DNA of 64,000 nucleotides from CBDDCX01 sp965226925 (GCA_965226925.1 CBDDEN010000008.1:310001-374000), one strand, 5' to 3'; shown: positions 28,002 to 37,159, numbered from the stretch's first letter. Notes: generated by a model not told the origin, from the sequence alone. A program made the numbers and translations.

Positions 28002-28195
28002 TCAACTGTCAGCGGGACACCATCCGCCGCCTCGTCGGCGAGGTCGCTCACGAAGACCACCGGAATCACCTCTCCGCCGGGTCGGAGTCCGCTTCCTCGC
28101 CCACGTCCTCCCAGGTCTCCCTGAAGCGGCGGCTTCTCCGCCTGGGGCTGGGCGACCGCCCTTCGCCGCTGGCGCGTCTTACGCTTTCTGGCCAT
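28002..28195 (-). CDS. Short basic ORF, possible 5' fragment of the TPR gene
   Basis: ATG 28195 opens MARKRKTRQRRR and continues about 64 residues to PLTVE, where it runs into the IS right end. The start overlaps the end of cutA by 17 bp, as in a compact operon. The following gene in the operon is the TPR gene beyond the element, so this is either its missing N-terminus or a separate small gene that was truncated. Reading frames cannot decide it, because the element boundaries and indels are uncertain. Confidence 0.45.
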
Positions 28196-28532
28196 GGGAA
28201 GGCTCCGCCCGTGTACACTCACGCACCCATTCGAGGTAGGGCTCGTGCCCGCCTTCGACCGCCAGCGTCAACACCTCGGGAACGTCGTATGCATGTAACT
28301 CTGCGACCCGCTCGGCGAGTCTCGCCGCTCGGTCCGCACTCGTCTTCAAGATAAGCAGAACTTCGGCTTCCTCCCGCATCCTCCCCTCCCACTTGAATAC
28401 GGAGGTGACGTCGGGCAGGACGTTCCCGCAGGCGGCGAGTCCCTCTTCCACTACCTGCCGGACCAGGGCGAGACCCTCGTGCCTGTCTGCGGCGGTGCCG
28501 AACACGACGCGCACACCCGACGCCCGGGTCAT
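28179..28532 (-). CDS. cutA: CutA-like divalent-cation tolerance protein
   Basis: A 117-residue CutA1-type protein of standard size. It shows the family segments EEGLAACGNVLPDVTSVFKW, EVLLILKT and HAYDVPEVLTLAV. These proteins form trimers with a ferredoxin-like fold. They were linked to copper tolerance in E. coli, although the molecular role is unsettled. The start overlaps the stop of the acyl-CoA synthetase gene (28529-28532), so it belongs to that operon. Confidence 0.92.
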   Translation of the reverse strand: MTRASGVRVVFGTAADRHEGLALVRQVVEEGLAACGNVLPDVTSVFKWEGRMREEAEVLLILKTSADRAARLAERVAELHAYDVPEVLTLAVEGGHEPYLEWVRECTRAEPSHGQKA

Positions 28533-30385
28533 GGCTCGACGAAGACGGTCTTGTCCAGGTTTTCTTCCCGGTAGAAGGCGTCGATGAGCCCGCGATAACG
28601 CGCCTCGACGGCTCTCCGCTTCACCTTCTGCGTCGGGGTCAGGGTGCCGTCCTCGATGGTGAAGGGTGACTCCACCAGACCGATCTTTTTGGGAATCTCG
28701 TACCGAGCCAACCCCCTCAAAGACCCGAAGACCTGCTCCTCCATGAGTTCCTGCACCTCCGGTCGAGCGAGCAGAGCCCGGGTGTCGGGGGCTTCCACGC
28801 CGACCTTGCGGGCCCAGGACTCCAGGTTCGGGAAGCTCGGAACGATGAGGATCACGCAGAAGCTCTGTCGATCGCCGATCATCACGGCCTGCTCCACGAA
28901 GTCGTTCGTCTTCAGTAGGTTCTCGATGGGCTGAGGGGCGATGTTCTTGCCCCCGGCCGTGACGATGATGTCCTTGATCCGGTCGGTGATCCGGAGAAAA
29001 CCGTCCTCATCGATCTCTCCGACGTCGCCCGAATGGAACCATCCCTCGGAATCGATGGCTTCGGCCGTCGCCTCAGGCAGGTTGTAATAGCCCTTCATCA
29101 CCTGCGGGCCCCGAATGAGGATCTCGCCGTTCTCGGCGATACTGATCTCGGTACCCGGAATGGGCTTGCCGACCGTGCCGATCCGGAAGTCGTCGAACGT
29201 GTTCACGTTCGTTACCGGACTGGTCTCCGTAAGGCCGTAGCCCTCGTTGATCCAGATGCCGGACGCGAAGAAGAATCGGTTGATGTCGGGCGCCAGGGGC
29301 GCTCCCCCGCTGATGAAATAGCGGACCCGGCCACCCATGGCCGCACGGATCTTCTTGAAGACGAGAGCGTCGGCAATGCGGTATACGAGCTTGAGGACGC
29401 CGCTGGGTTCACGACCCGCCAGCGTCTCCTCGGCCCAGGCGTCTCCGACCTCTCGCGCCCACTGGACGAGTCGCTTCTTCAGCCCTTCGGCCTCCATCAC
29501 GGCGTTGTAGACCTTCTCGTACAGGCGAGGCACGGACGCCACGATGGAGGGCCGCACGATCTTCATGTCGGCAGCCACAGTGTCGGTCGAGCGAGCATAG
29601 GCGGCGACGACTCCCTGCGAAAAGAAGAGATAGCTGACCATGCGCTGAAGCACGTGTGAGAGTGGGAGAAACACCAGCGCGGTATCGCCCTCCCTGGGCG
29701 GCAGCACCATGGAAGCCGCGACCACGTTGCTCCACAAATTGTTGTGGGTGAGCATCACTCCCTTGGGGTTGCCGGTCGTCCCCGACGTATAGAGGAGCGT
29801 GGCCAGATCGTCGGGGTCGGTCCCCAACGCGGTCGAGCGAAACGTCTCGTCGTCGAGGTCGGCAGCGGCCTCGCGCCCCTTCGCCAGAAAGTCCTCCCAG
29901 ACCACGGTGCGCTCGGGGAGCGAATCGGAGGCGTCGAAAACCACGATCTGCACGTCCCGGCCTATGCTCCGAGCTGCTGCGCTGGCCTTGCGTGCCTGGT
30001 CCTGCGTCGACGCGAAGATCAGCGACACCCCCGCGTTCTCAAGGATGTACGCCACCTGAGGAACGGTCAGCGTGCTGTAGATAGGCACGTCCAGAATGCC
30101 GGTGCAGATGCAGGCAAAGTCGCAGACAGACCACTCGTAGCGGGTCTCCGACAGGATGGCGGCCCGATCGCCTCCTTCGATGCCGAGGGCCCGAAGCCCG
30201 CCGCAGACCGCCCGCACGAGGTCATAAACCGCCCCGTAGGTCAGATCCTCGAGCCGTTCGCCGGCTCCTGGGAAAAACCGGAACGCGAGGTCATCGCGGC
30301 GATCGTCCACGGCCGACAGGAACAGCCGGCTCAACGTTCCCGGCGGGACCTCGGCGGGATTGGACGCGTATTCTAGAGTACCCAT
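28529..30385 (-). CDS. Long-chain fatty acid-CoA ligase (AMP-forming)
   Basis: A 618-residue ANL-superfamily enzyme from ATG 30385. The ATP motif LLYTSGTTGNPKG, the A5 motif NEGYGLTE, the A8 hinge LRITDRIKD and the A10 Lys (TPTQKVKR) are present. It resembles long-chain acyl-CoA synthetases of the FAA1/FadD15 type, activating fatty acids to acyl-CoA through an acyl-AMP. It is probably cytosolic and peripheral to the membrane. The stop overlaps the cutA start. An upstream in-frame extension is ignored because the conserved part starts at this Met. Confidence 0.9.
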   Translation of the reverse strand: MGTLEYASNPAEVPPGTLSRLFLSAVDDRRDDLAFRFFPGAGERLEDLTYGAVYDLVRAVCGGLRALGIEGGDRAAILSETRYEWSVCDFACICTGILDVPIYSTLTVPQVAYILENAGVSLIFASTQDQARKASAAARSIGRDVQIVVFDASDSLPERTVVWEDFLAKGREAAADLDDETFRSTALGTDPDDLATLLYTSGTTGNPKGVMLTHNNLWSNVVAASMVLPPREGDTALVFLPLSHVLQRMVSYLFFSQGVVAAYARSTDTVAADMKIVRPSIVASVPRLYEKVYNAVMEAEGLKKRLVQWAREVGDAWAEETLAGREPSGVLKLVYRIADALVFKKIRAAMGGRVRYFISGGAPLAPDINRFFFASGIWINEGYGLTETSPVTNVNTFDDFRIGTVGKPIPGTEISIAENGEILIRGPQVMKGYYNLPEATAEAIDSEGWFHSGDVGEIDEDGFLRITDRIKDIIVTAGGKNIAPQPIENLLKTNDFVEQAVMIGDRQSFCVILIVPSFPNLESWARKVGVEAPDTRALLARPEVQELMEEQVFGSLRGLARYEIPKKIGLVESPFTIEDGTLTPTQKVKRRAVEARYRGLIDAFYREENLDKTVFVEP

Positions 30386-30434
30386 CCGATTCTCCTGTGA
30401 CCTTATCGGGTCGCCGGGACGAGACCGACGGTAC

Positions 30435-30848
30435 TCAGACGCCCTCGACCAGGGTCTCGAATTCGAGATCCTGACGTAGCGAGTGGAGTACGCTGCAGTA
30501 CTTCTCACGAGAGAGCTCGATCGCACGATCCAACTTGGGCCGCGCCTCGGCCTCCACCCCCCCCAGGACGAAAGTCAGGACGATTCGCTTGAAATAGCGA
30601 GGCGGCTCGGAGTTCCGGTCCGCGTCGGCACGGACTTCCAGTGAGCCCACTTCGACTCGCCCTTTCTGTAGGATCATCAGGACGTCGATGGCCATGCAGC
30701 CCATGAGTCCCATGAGCAGCGACTCCGTAGAGGATGGGCCGGCCTGGCTGTCCCCGTCGATGGTCACCTCGGGTCCGGACCCCGAGCGACCCTTGAAGAT
30801 GTCGCCCTGTCCGGTCCAACGCAGGGTCGCCTGCTTAGAAGAGGTCAT
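30435..30848 (-). CDS. OsmC-family protein
   Basis: A 137-residue OsmC/Ohr fold protein from ATG 30848. The two reactive cysteines are in LMGLMGCMAID and EKYCSVLHSL. OsmC relatives reduce organic hydroperoxides with thiol donors. This one is nearer the YhfA-like branch by its length and pattern. The start lies 14 bp inside the end of the upstream TPR gene, which fits a coupled operon that continues into the acyl-CoA synthetase. Confidence 0.85.
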   Translation of the reverse strand: MTSSKQATLRWTGQGDIFKGRSGSGPEVTIDGDSQAGPSSTESLLMGLMGCMAIDVLMILQKGRVEVGSLEVRADADRNSEPPRYFKRIVLTFVLGGVEAEARPKLDRAIELSREKYCSVLHSLRQDLEFETLVEGV

Positions 30849-31302
30849 CCTGGGAGTGTTGGGGACCCTCTGTAGCAGGGGCCGATCCGCCCTCTCCAGT
30901 GAGTCGGGCGAGAGTCTCGCGCGCGTGGGACACATGCTCACCGGCGTCCTGGCCGGCAGGCGCGTTCTCCAAGAAAGCCCGCAAGTGGGGGATGGCTTCC
31001 GGCTCCTGGCCGGCCCTCACGAGGAGGAAGGCCAGACCGTAGTGCGCGCCGGGGGCGTGGGGGTTCTTCTGGAGCACGTGCCGATACGTCTTGGCGGCCT
31101 CTTCGGTCATGCCGATGCGGGTGTAGGAGATCGCGATCTGCTGGAGAACGACCGCGTCGCCGGGTGACTCCTTGAGCGCGAGCCGAAACGACGTCAGGGC
31201 CTCGTGAAACTTGCCCTCCGCCATAAGGGCGAGGCCTTCGTCGTAGTAGGCGACGCGTCCGGTGTCGCCGGAGGTGCCGAAAACCTTTTTCCACCACGCC
31301 AT
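30835..31302 (-). CDS. Small TPR protein
   Basis: A 155-residue protein with MAWWKKVFG at the start, then about three TPR units (about 18-125), such as ALTSFRLALKESPGDAVVLQ. The tail is acidic with QDDLF at the end. The conserved Trp-Trp-Lys-Lys start may bind the membrane surface. No specific partner is evident. It is first in the run that continues with OsmC and the acyl-CoA synthetase. Confidence 0.7.
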   Translation of the reverse strand: MAWWKKVFGTSGDTGRVAYYDEGLALMAEGKFHEALTSFRLALKESPGDAVVLQQIAISYTRIGMTEEAAKTYRHVLQKNPHAPGAHYGLAFLLVRAGQEPEAIPHLRAFLENAPAGQDAGEHVSHARETLARLTGEGGSAPATEGPQHSQDDLF

Positions 31303-31419
31303 GGAGGAAGCTCGGCCGCGAGAAATGGGGCGGCGACGCGTGCGAACGGATCGCCGCGAAACGCCGAATCGGGTTGGGGACGAAAGTAGAGAAGGCCGAA
31401 ATGGCGCGCAACGACGGGC

Positions 31420-32043
31420 CTACCGTCGGGCCGCCACCACCGCCCTCGTCTCCGACACGAGGACCGTCAATCCGGCCCGTTCGAGCGCGGAGTTCCAGCC
31501 CTCCACGCCGCCCCACACGACTACCCGACCCATATGTGCCACCACACGCGCGGCTTCCTCACGATCGACCGTCGGTTCATCTCCGAACAGGGCCACTCCC
31601 CGGAGGCTCCGGTCCCGAAACGGGAGGCGCGAGCCGGCCGTCAGCCGACTGACGCCCTCGGCTTCCTCCCAACCCCGCAGGTCCGCAGATACGCCCACCA
31701 CCTCGACGGCGGGGAGCTTCTCAGCGAGGGCGGCGGCGTGGCCCGCCATTCGACCCAGGAGAGCCAGATGACCCGCGCCCTCGGTGATGCCCAACAAGCC
31801 GCCGACCTCCATGAGTGTCGGGGAGTCGGGGGCCGTGCAGGTCTCGGCGTGGGGGTATGCGTTCCGGGGTGGAGGTCGTAGGTCACCGAAGCCCTCCCTG
31901 ACCGGGTAGCGATCCCGGCAGTTGGGGCAGCCCAGTTCTCCCTCCAAGACGCGCCGGTCCTCGAGTCGATCGGCAAAGAGGATCAGTCCGAACTCGGGCC
32001 CGCAGCGGGGACAGGTCAGGCGGTCGGTGAGAAGCAGATCCAT
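31420..32043 (-). CDS. Trm112-like zinc ribbon with degenerate methyltransferase-like domain
   Basis: A 207-residue protein. The N-terminal 50 residues contain CPRC and CPNC pairs, as in Trm112-type zinc ribbons. The remainder resembles a Rossmann methyltransferase with SAM-like strand order. The glycine motif is weak, however, and the C-terminal GLTVLVSETRAVVAARR strand is the best preserved part. It may be an enzymatically weak or regulatory methyltransferase relative. It lies downstream of folE but is unlikely to act on pterins; this is inference only. Confidence 0.6.
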   Translation of the reverse strand: MDLLLTDRLTCPRCGPEFGLILFADRLEDRRVLEGELGCPNCRDRYPVREGFGDLRPPPRNAYPHAETCTAPDSPTLMEVGGLLGITEGAGHLALLGRMAGHAAALAEKLPAVEVVGVSADLRGWEEAEGVSRLTAGSRLPFRDRSLRGVALFGDEPTVDREEAARVVAHMGRVVVWGGVEGWNSALERAGLTVLVSETRAVVAARR

Positions 32044-32135
32044 GGCCCTCGGCGCTCCTAACGCGACCTTCCGTACTTCTTTGACGGGCGTCTAGTCCGG
32101 TGCGGCAGAAGTCCGACAGCCACGGATACGCCGCG

Positions 32136-32723
32136 CTAGGACAGGGGGCTGTGGTTGGCCATACACAGCCGAAGGAATTCGTCTCGGGTCTTCTGGTCCC
32201 CCAGGAACGTGCCCCGCATGGCCGAGGTGATCGTCTTCGAGTTCTGCTTCTGGACACCCCGCATCATCATGCACAGGTGGTACGCCTCCACCACCACGCC
32301 GGCCCCCTCGGGCTCCACCAGCTCCCACAGTGCCTGCACGATCTGCTCCGTCAGGCGCTCTTGCACCTGAAGCCGCCGAGCGAACACCTCTACCAAGCGA
32401 GCGGTCTTCGAGAGCCCCACGATCTTGCCCTTCGGGATGTAGGCGACGTGGACCTTGCCGAAGAAGGGCAGCATGTGATGCTCGCACAGCGAGTACATCT
32501 CGATGTCCTTCACCAACACCATGTTTGGGTGGGCCTCCTCGAAGAGAGCGTCGTTCAAGACCTCCCCCGGGGACATCTGGTAGCCCTGGGTCAGGAAGGT
32601 CATCGACTTCGCCACTCTCTCTGGGGTCTGCTTCAATCCCTCGCGGTCAGGGTCGTCGCCGAGCCGACGGATCATCTCGGCCACCAGATCCTCGAACGAG
32701 GCTCCTGAGAGATCACTGCTCAC
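32136..32723 (-). CDS. folE: GTP cyclohydrolase I
   Basis: A 195-residue FolE of normal length, making 7,8-dihydroneopterin triphosphate from GTP. The zinc ligands are Cys80 (SLCEHH), His83 and Cys151 (YHLCMMMRG). The family motifs MLPFFGKVHVAYIPKGKIVGLSK and RLQVQERLTEQI are present; the decamer-forming C-terminus is intact. It starts 11 bp inside the end of the PTPS gene, so the two are translated as a pair. Confidence 0.96.
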   Translation of the reverse strand: MSSDLSGASFEDLVAEMIRRLGDDPDREGLKQTPERVAKSMTFLTQGYQMSPGEVLNDALFEEAHPNMVLVKDIEMYSLCEHHMLPFFGKVHVAYIPKGKIVGLSKTARLVEVFARRLQVQERLTEQIVQALWELVEPEGAGVVVEAYHLCMMMRGVQKQNSKTITSAMRGTFLGDQKTRDEFLRLCMANHSPLS

Positions 32724-33132
32724 CGGTGTACTCCACGTAGCTGCGGGGGGTCTCCCAGAGGGTGAGCTTGGTCAGCTTCACTCCCTCGGGCAGGCCGTCG
32801 GCCAGACGGCTCCAGATGGCGACCACGAGGTTCTCGGCCGAGGAGATCAGCCCCGTCATCCAGGGCACGTCTAGGTCCAGGTTCTTGTGATCGAGGTCTT
32901 GGATCACACGTGAATCCACGAGAGACTTCAGGTCCCGGAAGTCGATGACGAACCCGGTCTCCTGTTCCACCGGGCCTTCCACGGTCACCTGGAGCTCGTA
33001 GTTGTGGCCGTGCCAGTTGGGATTTGCGCACCCGCCGAACACCTCTTGGTTACGCTCCTCCGTCCAATCCGGATTGAACAACCGGTGGGCGGCGCTGAAC
33101 TCGAGCTCCGTCGTGACTTTCACCCGCGGCAT
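32713..33132 (-). CDS. 6-pyruvoyl-tetrahydropterin synthase-type enzyme
   Basis: A 139-residue T-fold enzyme. The zinc site is His16, His41 and His43 and the catalytic Cys is Cys35. The spacing CANPNWHGH (Cys-x5-HGH) is that of eukaryotic-type PTPS (PTPS-II), rather than the Cys-x3-HGH typical of QueD. This suggests removal of triphosphate to form 6-pyruvoyl-tetrahydropterin, although queuosine use (QueD) cannot be excluded. It overlaps folE and is divergent from the pteridine-reductase-like gene. Confidence 0.88.
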   Translation of the reverse strand: MPRVKVTTELEFSAAHRLFNPDWTEERNQEVFGGCANPNWHGHNYELQVTVEGPVEQETGFVIDFRDLKSLVDSRVIQDLDHKNLDLDVPWMTGLISSAENLVVAIWSRLADGLPEGVKLTKLTLWETPRSYVEYTGEQ

Positions 33133-33286
33133 GGACTCCTCGTCGGCGATTCTGGGCTTGATCTTCCGAGTCGTATTCGGCCCGCAACCTAGCGGATCGG
33201 TTACCCGAGTCCCAGGCTTTGGTTCGAGCGCCTACCCCATCGTGGCGGCGGTTGCGTGGGCGCGCGGTGGGAGGCGAAGCTAGAGC

Positions 33287-34033
33287 ATGCAGAAGACAGA
33301 CTCCAAGGTGGCACTCGTAACGGGGGGTGCCCAACGTATCGGCGCCGAGTTGTGCCGGGCGCTCCACACGAGCGGCTACGACGTCGCGATCCACTATCGC
33401 ACCTCCGGCGCTGCCGCCGAGGCCCTCGTGGGCGAGCTCGACGGGGTGCGAGGCGGATCGGTGGCGTGCTTTCGCGCTGCGCTGGGCGATCGGACGGCGG
33501 CGGAAGAGCTGGCGAGCGACGTCCTCCGCCATTTCGGCCGCCTGGACTTGCTGGTCAACAACGCCTCGAGCTTCTATCCCACGCCGGTCGGGAGCATCAC
33601 CGAAGAGGATTGGGACACGCTTGTGGGCAGCAACCTCAAAGCGCCTCTGTTCCTCTGCCAGGCGCTTTCCCCCGCCCTCGGGCAGACGCGGGGCAGCATC
33701 GTCAACATGATCGACATCCACGGAGCGCGGCCCCTGGCCGATCATTCCGTCTACAGCACGGCCAAATCCGGGCTGGCGATGCTGACCCGGTCCCTGGCCC
33801 GGGAGTTGGCCCCCGACGTACGGGTGAACGGCATCGCCCCCGGGGCGATCCTCTGGCCTCAGAGTGACGACGAGGAGGACGCCGACCGGAGAGAACAGCA
33901 GCTGCAACGAGTGCCGCTCGGGCGGAGGGGAGAGCCGCGGGACATCGCGGAGACGCTGCTGTTTCTCGCGGACCGGGCCCCCTACATCACCGGTCAGATC
34001 ATCTCGGTGGACGGCGGACGCAGCCTGACCTGA
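33287..34033 (+). CDS. Pteridine reductase-like SDR (PTR1/FolM type)
   Basis: A 248-residue SDR. The nucleotide motif is TGGAQRIG, with the Arg found in PTR1 and FolM. NNASSFYPT follows, also typical of those enzymes. The catalytic Ser position holds Asp143, thirteen residues before Tyr156, with Lys160; this Asp-Tyr-Lys arrangement matches PTR1. It would reduce dihydrobiopterin, dihydrofolate or dihydromonapterin with NADPH. The gene is divergent from folE/PTPS and starts 154 bp away, which supports a shared pterin pathway. Confidence 0.85.
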   Translation: MQKTDSKVALVTGGAQRIGAELCRALHTSGYDVAIHYRTSGAAAEALVGELDGVRGGSVACFRAALGDRTAAEELASDVLRHFGRLDLLVNNASSFYPTPVGSITEEDWDTLVGSNLKAPLFLCQALSPALGQTRGSIVNMIDIHGARPLADHSVYSTAKSGLAMLTRSLARELAPDVRVNGIAPGAILWPQSDDEEDADRREQQLQRVPLGRRGEPRDIAETLLFLADRAPYITGQIISVDGGRSLT

Positions 34034-34119
34034 GGCAGCCCGCGCGGGCGGCTCCATCGGGCAGTGACGCCGGCCGGGTCGCTTGTGGCCCGGCACAGGT
34101 CAGGCGCATCTTGCGGCCC

Positions 34120-36480
34120 ATGCCTGACGCCGTAGCCCGACTCAACACCGCATTGCAGGGGCGCTACACCATCGAGGGCGAGCTTGGCAGCGGCGGGATG
34201 GCCACCGTCTACCTCGCCCACGATGTGAAGCACGAGCGTAAGATCGCCATCAAGGTCCTCCGGCCCGAACTCGCCGCCTCCCTCGGGCCCGAGCGATTCC
34301 TCCGCGAGATCGAGATCGCGGCGAAGCTCACGCACCCGCACATCCTCCCGTTATTCGACTCGGGAGAGGCCGGGGGTTTCCTGCATTACGTCATGCCGTA
34401 CGTCGATGGGGAATCGCTGCGCGATCGGTTGGACCGCGAGACCCACCTACCGGTTGAAGAGGCCATCCGTCTGACGAATCAGATCGCCTCGGCTCTCTCG
34501 CATGCCCACGAACGGGGCGTCATCCATCGCGACATCAAGCCCGAGAACATCCTTCTGGCCGGGGACCAGGCGATCGTCGCTGATTTCGGGATCGCGCGCG
34601 CGATAGAGCGGGCGGGTGCCGACCGACTGACCGGAACCGGCTTGGCACTCGGGACGGTTGCCTACATGAGTCCCGAGCAGGCCTTTGGGACCGAGGAGGT
34701 GGATGCGACCACCGACGTATACGCCTTAGGCTGCGTGGTCTACGAAATGTTGGCGGGACGGACGCCGTTCGAAGGAGTGTCGCCGCAGGCGATGCTGGCG
34801 AGGCACCTGGCGGATTCCGTCCCGGCTCTCCGTTCGCTCGCGCCTGAGATTCCCGTCCCGGTAGAGCGGGCAGTGCATCGGGCGTTGTCCAAAGCGCCGG
34901 CCGACCGCTTCCCCACGGCGGCTGCGTTTGCGGAGGCGCTGAGCGGCGCGATGACGACGCGGGCCCGAGTCGCCGAGGAGCGGCGCGTGGCCCGGCGGCA
35001 CTGGATGCGAGGGCTCGTCGCCGCCGCGGCCGTTGCCGGACTCTCGCTCGGCGCTTGGTTGCTCGCCGGCACGCTGGGCACACCGCGCATCGAGCGCCTG
35101 GCGGTGCTCCCAGCCTCCAACATGACGCGCGACCCGGAGCAAGACTACTTCGTAGACGGGGTACACGAGGCGCTGGTCACGGAGTTGCAGCGGGCGGGCC
35201 TTTCCATCATCGCCCGGCAATCGGTGCTGCAGTATCGCGACTCGGACAAGCCGATCCGGCAGATCGCCCGGGAGTTGGGCGTCGACGCCCTGATCCAGCC
35301 CGCCGTCGGTCGCGAGGGAGACAGTGTGATCGTGGACGTGAGTCTGTACGACGGCCGGTCCCAACTTCCGTTGTGGACGGCATCGTTTCCCGCACACGTG
35401 GAGGGTGTCCTGGGCGTCTACAGGGACGTGTCGCGGCGAATCGCCGATCGGATCGGGGTCGTGTTGTCGAGTGCGGTCGAAGAGCGACTCGCCGAGCGGC
35501 CCGTCGTCGACGCGCGCGCCTACGAGGCCGTTCTGCAAGGGCAATTTCACCTTCGACGCTTCACGCCCCTGGACCTCACGATCGCGCTCCAGTACTTCGA
35601 GTCCGCACTCGCGATCGACCCCGCGTCCGCGTCCGCCCACGTCGGCGTCGCCAAGGTCTGGGGGTACCGGGCACAAGCGGGCTTTCTCTCTCCGGCGGAA
35701 ACGCGACCGTACGTGCAGGAACACGTCGCCCGGGCCTTGGCGCTCGATCCCGACCTCGCCAGCGCCCGGTTCATGGAGGCCGCACGGCTCGTATGGAACC
35801 TTTGGGATCTGGATGCGGGCGAGGCCGCGTTTCGGCGAACGATCGAGCTGGACCCCAACGACGCCGAACCCCACGTATTCTATGGGCACGTGCTGATGAT
35901 TCTCGGCAGATGGGAGGAGGCCATCCGGCACGGGCAGGTGGCGATCGAGCTCGATCCTCTCAACCCGTTCGTGGTAGGGCTGTACGGGACGATCCTCTCG
36001 TCTGCCGGACGCTCGGAGGAAGCCATCGAGCTCCTGCAGGACATGTTCGCGAAGAATCCTGGCACGGGATTCGGGATGACCCCTCTCCTTTCCTCTCTGC
36101 ACACCGTCGGGCGCTACGAAGAAGAGCTCCGGTTACAGCGTGAGCGCTACGCTTCCTACGGCGACCAACAGATGGTCGAGGCTTTGGACCGAGGGTTCGC
36201 GCAGGGTGGATACGCGGGGGCTTGGGGCGGAGCAGCCGACGCACTCGCCGCTCGGGCGGCGGACCGATTCGTGCCGCCCTTGACGGTCGCCGTGTTCTAC
36301 GCCGCGGCCGGTGATCCGGAGAAAGCGATCGATTGGGTGGAGATCGCCGTGGACCAGCGCAGCCAGAGCGTGCCCTATCTGGGCGTCATCCGCCCACTGA
36401 GGGGTCTGCACGCCAATCCCAGGTTCCAGGAGTTGGCGCGCCGCGTGGGCGTACCGCTCCGGGACGCCGAGGGAGCATGA
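34120..36480 (+). CDS. Ser/Thr protein kinase with TolB-like domain and TPRs
   Basis: A 786-residue transmembrane kinase from ATG 34120 (a TTG at 34111 is the alternative). The N-terminal Hanks-type domain has GSGGMATV (23-30), Lys45, HRDIKPEN (from 136) and DFG (155-157). A membrane span lies at about 297-320. Next is a TolB- or FlgO-like domain (LAVLPASN, about 330-450) and then TPR units (about 500-720). The kinase faces the cytoplasm and the rest the periplasm. This architecture is abundant in Gemmatimonadota. The stimulus and substrate are unknown. Confidence 0.9.
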   Translation: MPDAVARLNTALQGRYTIEGELGSGGMATVYLAHDVKHERKIAIKVLRPELAASLGPERFLREIEIAAKLTHPHILPLFDSGEAGGFLHYVMPYVDGESLRDRLDRETHLPVEEAIRLTNQIASALSHAHERGVIHRDIKPENILLAGDQAIVADFGIARAIERAGADRLTGTGLALGTVAYMSPEQAFGTEEVDATTDVYALGCVVYEMLAGRTPFEGVSPQAMLARHLADSVPALRSLAPEIPVPVERAVHRALSKAPADRFPTAAAFAEALSGAMTTRARVAEERRVARRHWMRGLVAAAAVAGLSLGAWLLAGTLGTPRIERLAVLPASNMTRDPEQDYFVDGVHEALVTELQRAGLSIIARQSVLQYRDSDKPIRQIARELGVDALIQPAVGREGDSVIVDVSLYDGRSQLPLWTASFPAHVEGVLGVYRDVSRRIADRIGVVLSSAVEERLAERPVVDARAYEAVLQGQFHLRRFTPLDLTIALQYFESALAIDPASASAHVGVAKVWGYRAQAGFLSPAETRPYVQEHVARALALDPDLASARFMEAARLVWNLWDLDAGEAAFRRTIELDPNDAEPHVFYGHVLMILGRWEEAIRHGQVAIELDPLNPFVVGLYGTILSSAGRSEEAIELLQDMFAKNPGTGFGMTPLLSSLHTVGRYEEELRLQRERYASYGDQQMVEALDRGFAQGGYAGAWGGAADALAARAADRFVPPLTVAVFYAAAGDPEKAIDWVEIAVDQRSQSVPYLGVIRPLRGLHANPRFQELARRVGVPLRDAEGA

Positions 36481-36485
36481 TGGGC

Positions 36486-36557
36486 GCGTCTCCCCGGAAG
36501 TGACCCGCGAGCGGCCGAGGTGGATCGGCCTCCCTGCTGAAGGTGGAGCGGAGACGC
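36486..36557. terminator. Nested inverted repeat between convergent genes
   Basis: GCGTCTCC (36486-36493) pairs perfectly with GGAGACGC (36550-36557), enclosing a GGCCGA/TCGGCC hairpin at 36513-36530. It sits between the kinase stop and the folK stop, where a bidirectional terminator would be expected. There is no T run, so the call is tentative. Confidence 0.4.
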
Positions 36558-36592
36558 TAGGCAACCGTGTCAGGTGGCACCAGTGACCGCAG

Positions 36593-37111
36593 TCAGCCTT
36601 GTGCCCTAGAGATCTGCACGCCACCCCATACGAAATCCACCGGCCAGAGCCGTTGATCACCCATTTCGAAGTCCCGCCACAACTCGGCGTAACTGCGATG
36701 GGTTTTCGGATGTGTCTCACCTCCGGCGATCTCGGCCAACGGCCGTAGAACGAACGCGTTTTCGGTGATCTCCTGGCGGGGGAGCGAGACGTCGTCGACA
36801 ACGCCGGCTACGTCGGCGTAGGTCAGCAGGTCCAGGTCGAGCGTTCGGGAGCTGAAGCGCGGCCTTTCCCGACTCCGTCCGCGTTGGTCCTCTATCTGCC
36901 CCAGGGCCTGGACGACGGCACCCACGCTCCGGGCCGTATCCACGCCCACCACGAGGTTGTAGAAGGCATCACCCTCGAAGCCGACCGATTCGCTCTCGTA
37001 CACCGACGACAGCAGGAGCTCTCCGTAGGAGGCGGCCAGGGCGTCGAGGGCAGCGGTGACGTTCCGTTCTCGATCGATGTTGCTGCCTACGCTGATATAC
37101 GCCCGGGCCAC
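36593..37111 (-). CDS. folK: 2-amino-4-hydroxy-6-hydroxymethyldihydropteridine pyrophosphokinase
   Basis: A 172-residue HPPK of typical length. It transfers pyrophosphate from ATP to 6-hydroxymethyl-dihydropterin in folate synthesis. The start AYISVGSNIDRERN is the substrate-binding motif. SRTLDLDLLTYAD gives the two Mg-binding Asp residues, and LPRQEITENAFVLRPLAEIA the ATP-contact loop. It follows folB at 48 bp on the same strand. The C-terminal 30 residues are unusual and may reflect a modest extension. Confidence 0.95.
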   Translation of the reverse strand: MARAYISVGSNIDRERNVTAALDALAASYGELLLSSVYESESVGFEGDAFYNLVVGVDTARSVGAVVQALGQIEDQRGRSRERPRFSSRTLDLDLLTYADVAGVVDDVSLPRQEITENAFVLRPLAEIAGGETHPKTHRSYAELWRDFEMGDQRLWPVDFVWGGVQISRAQG

Positions 37112-37159
37112 CTACGGGACCATCCGATCCAAACCCGCTAGGCCCCTTTCGCCACCCAT

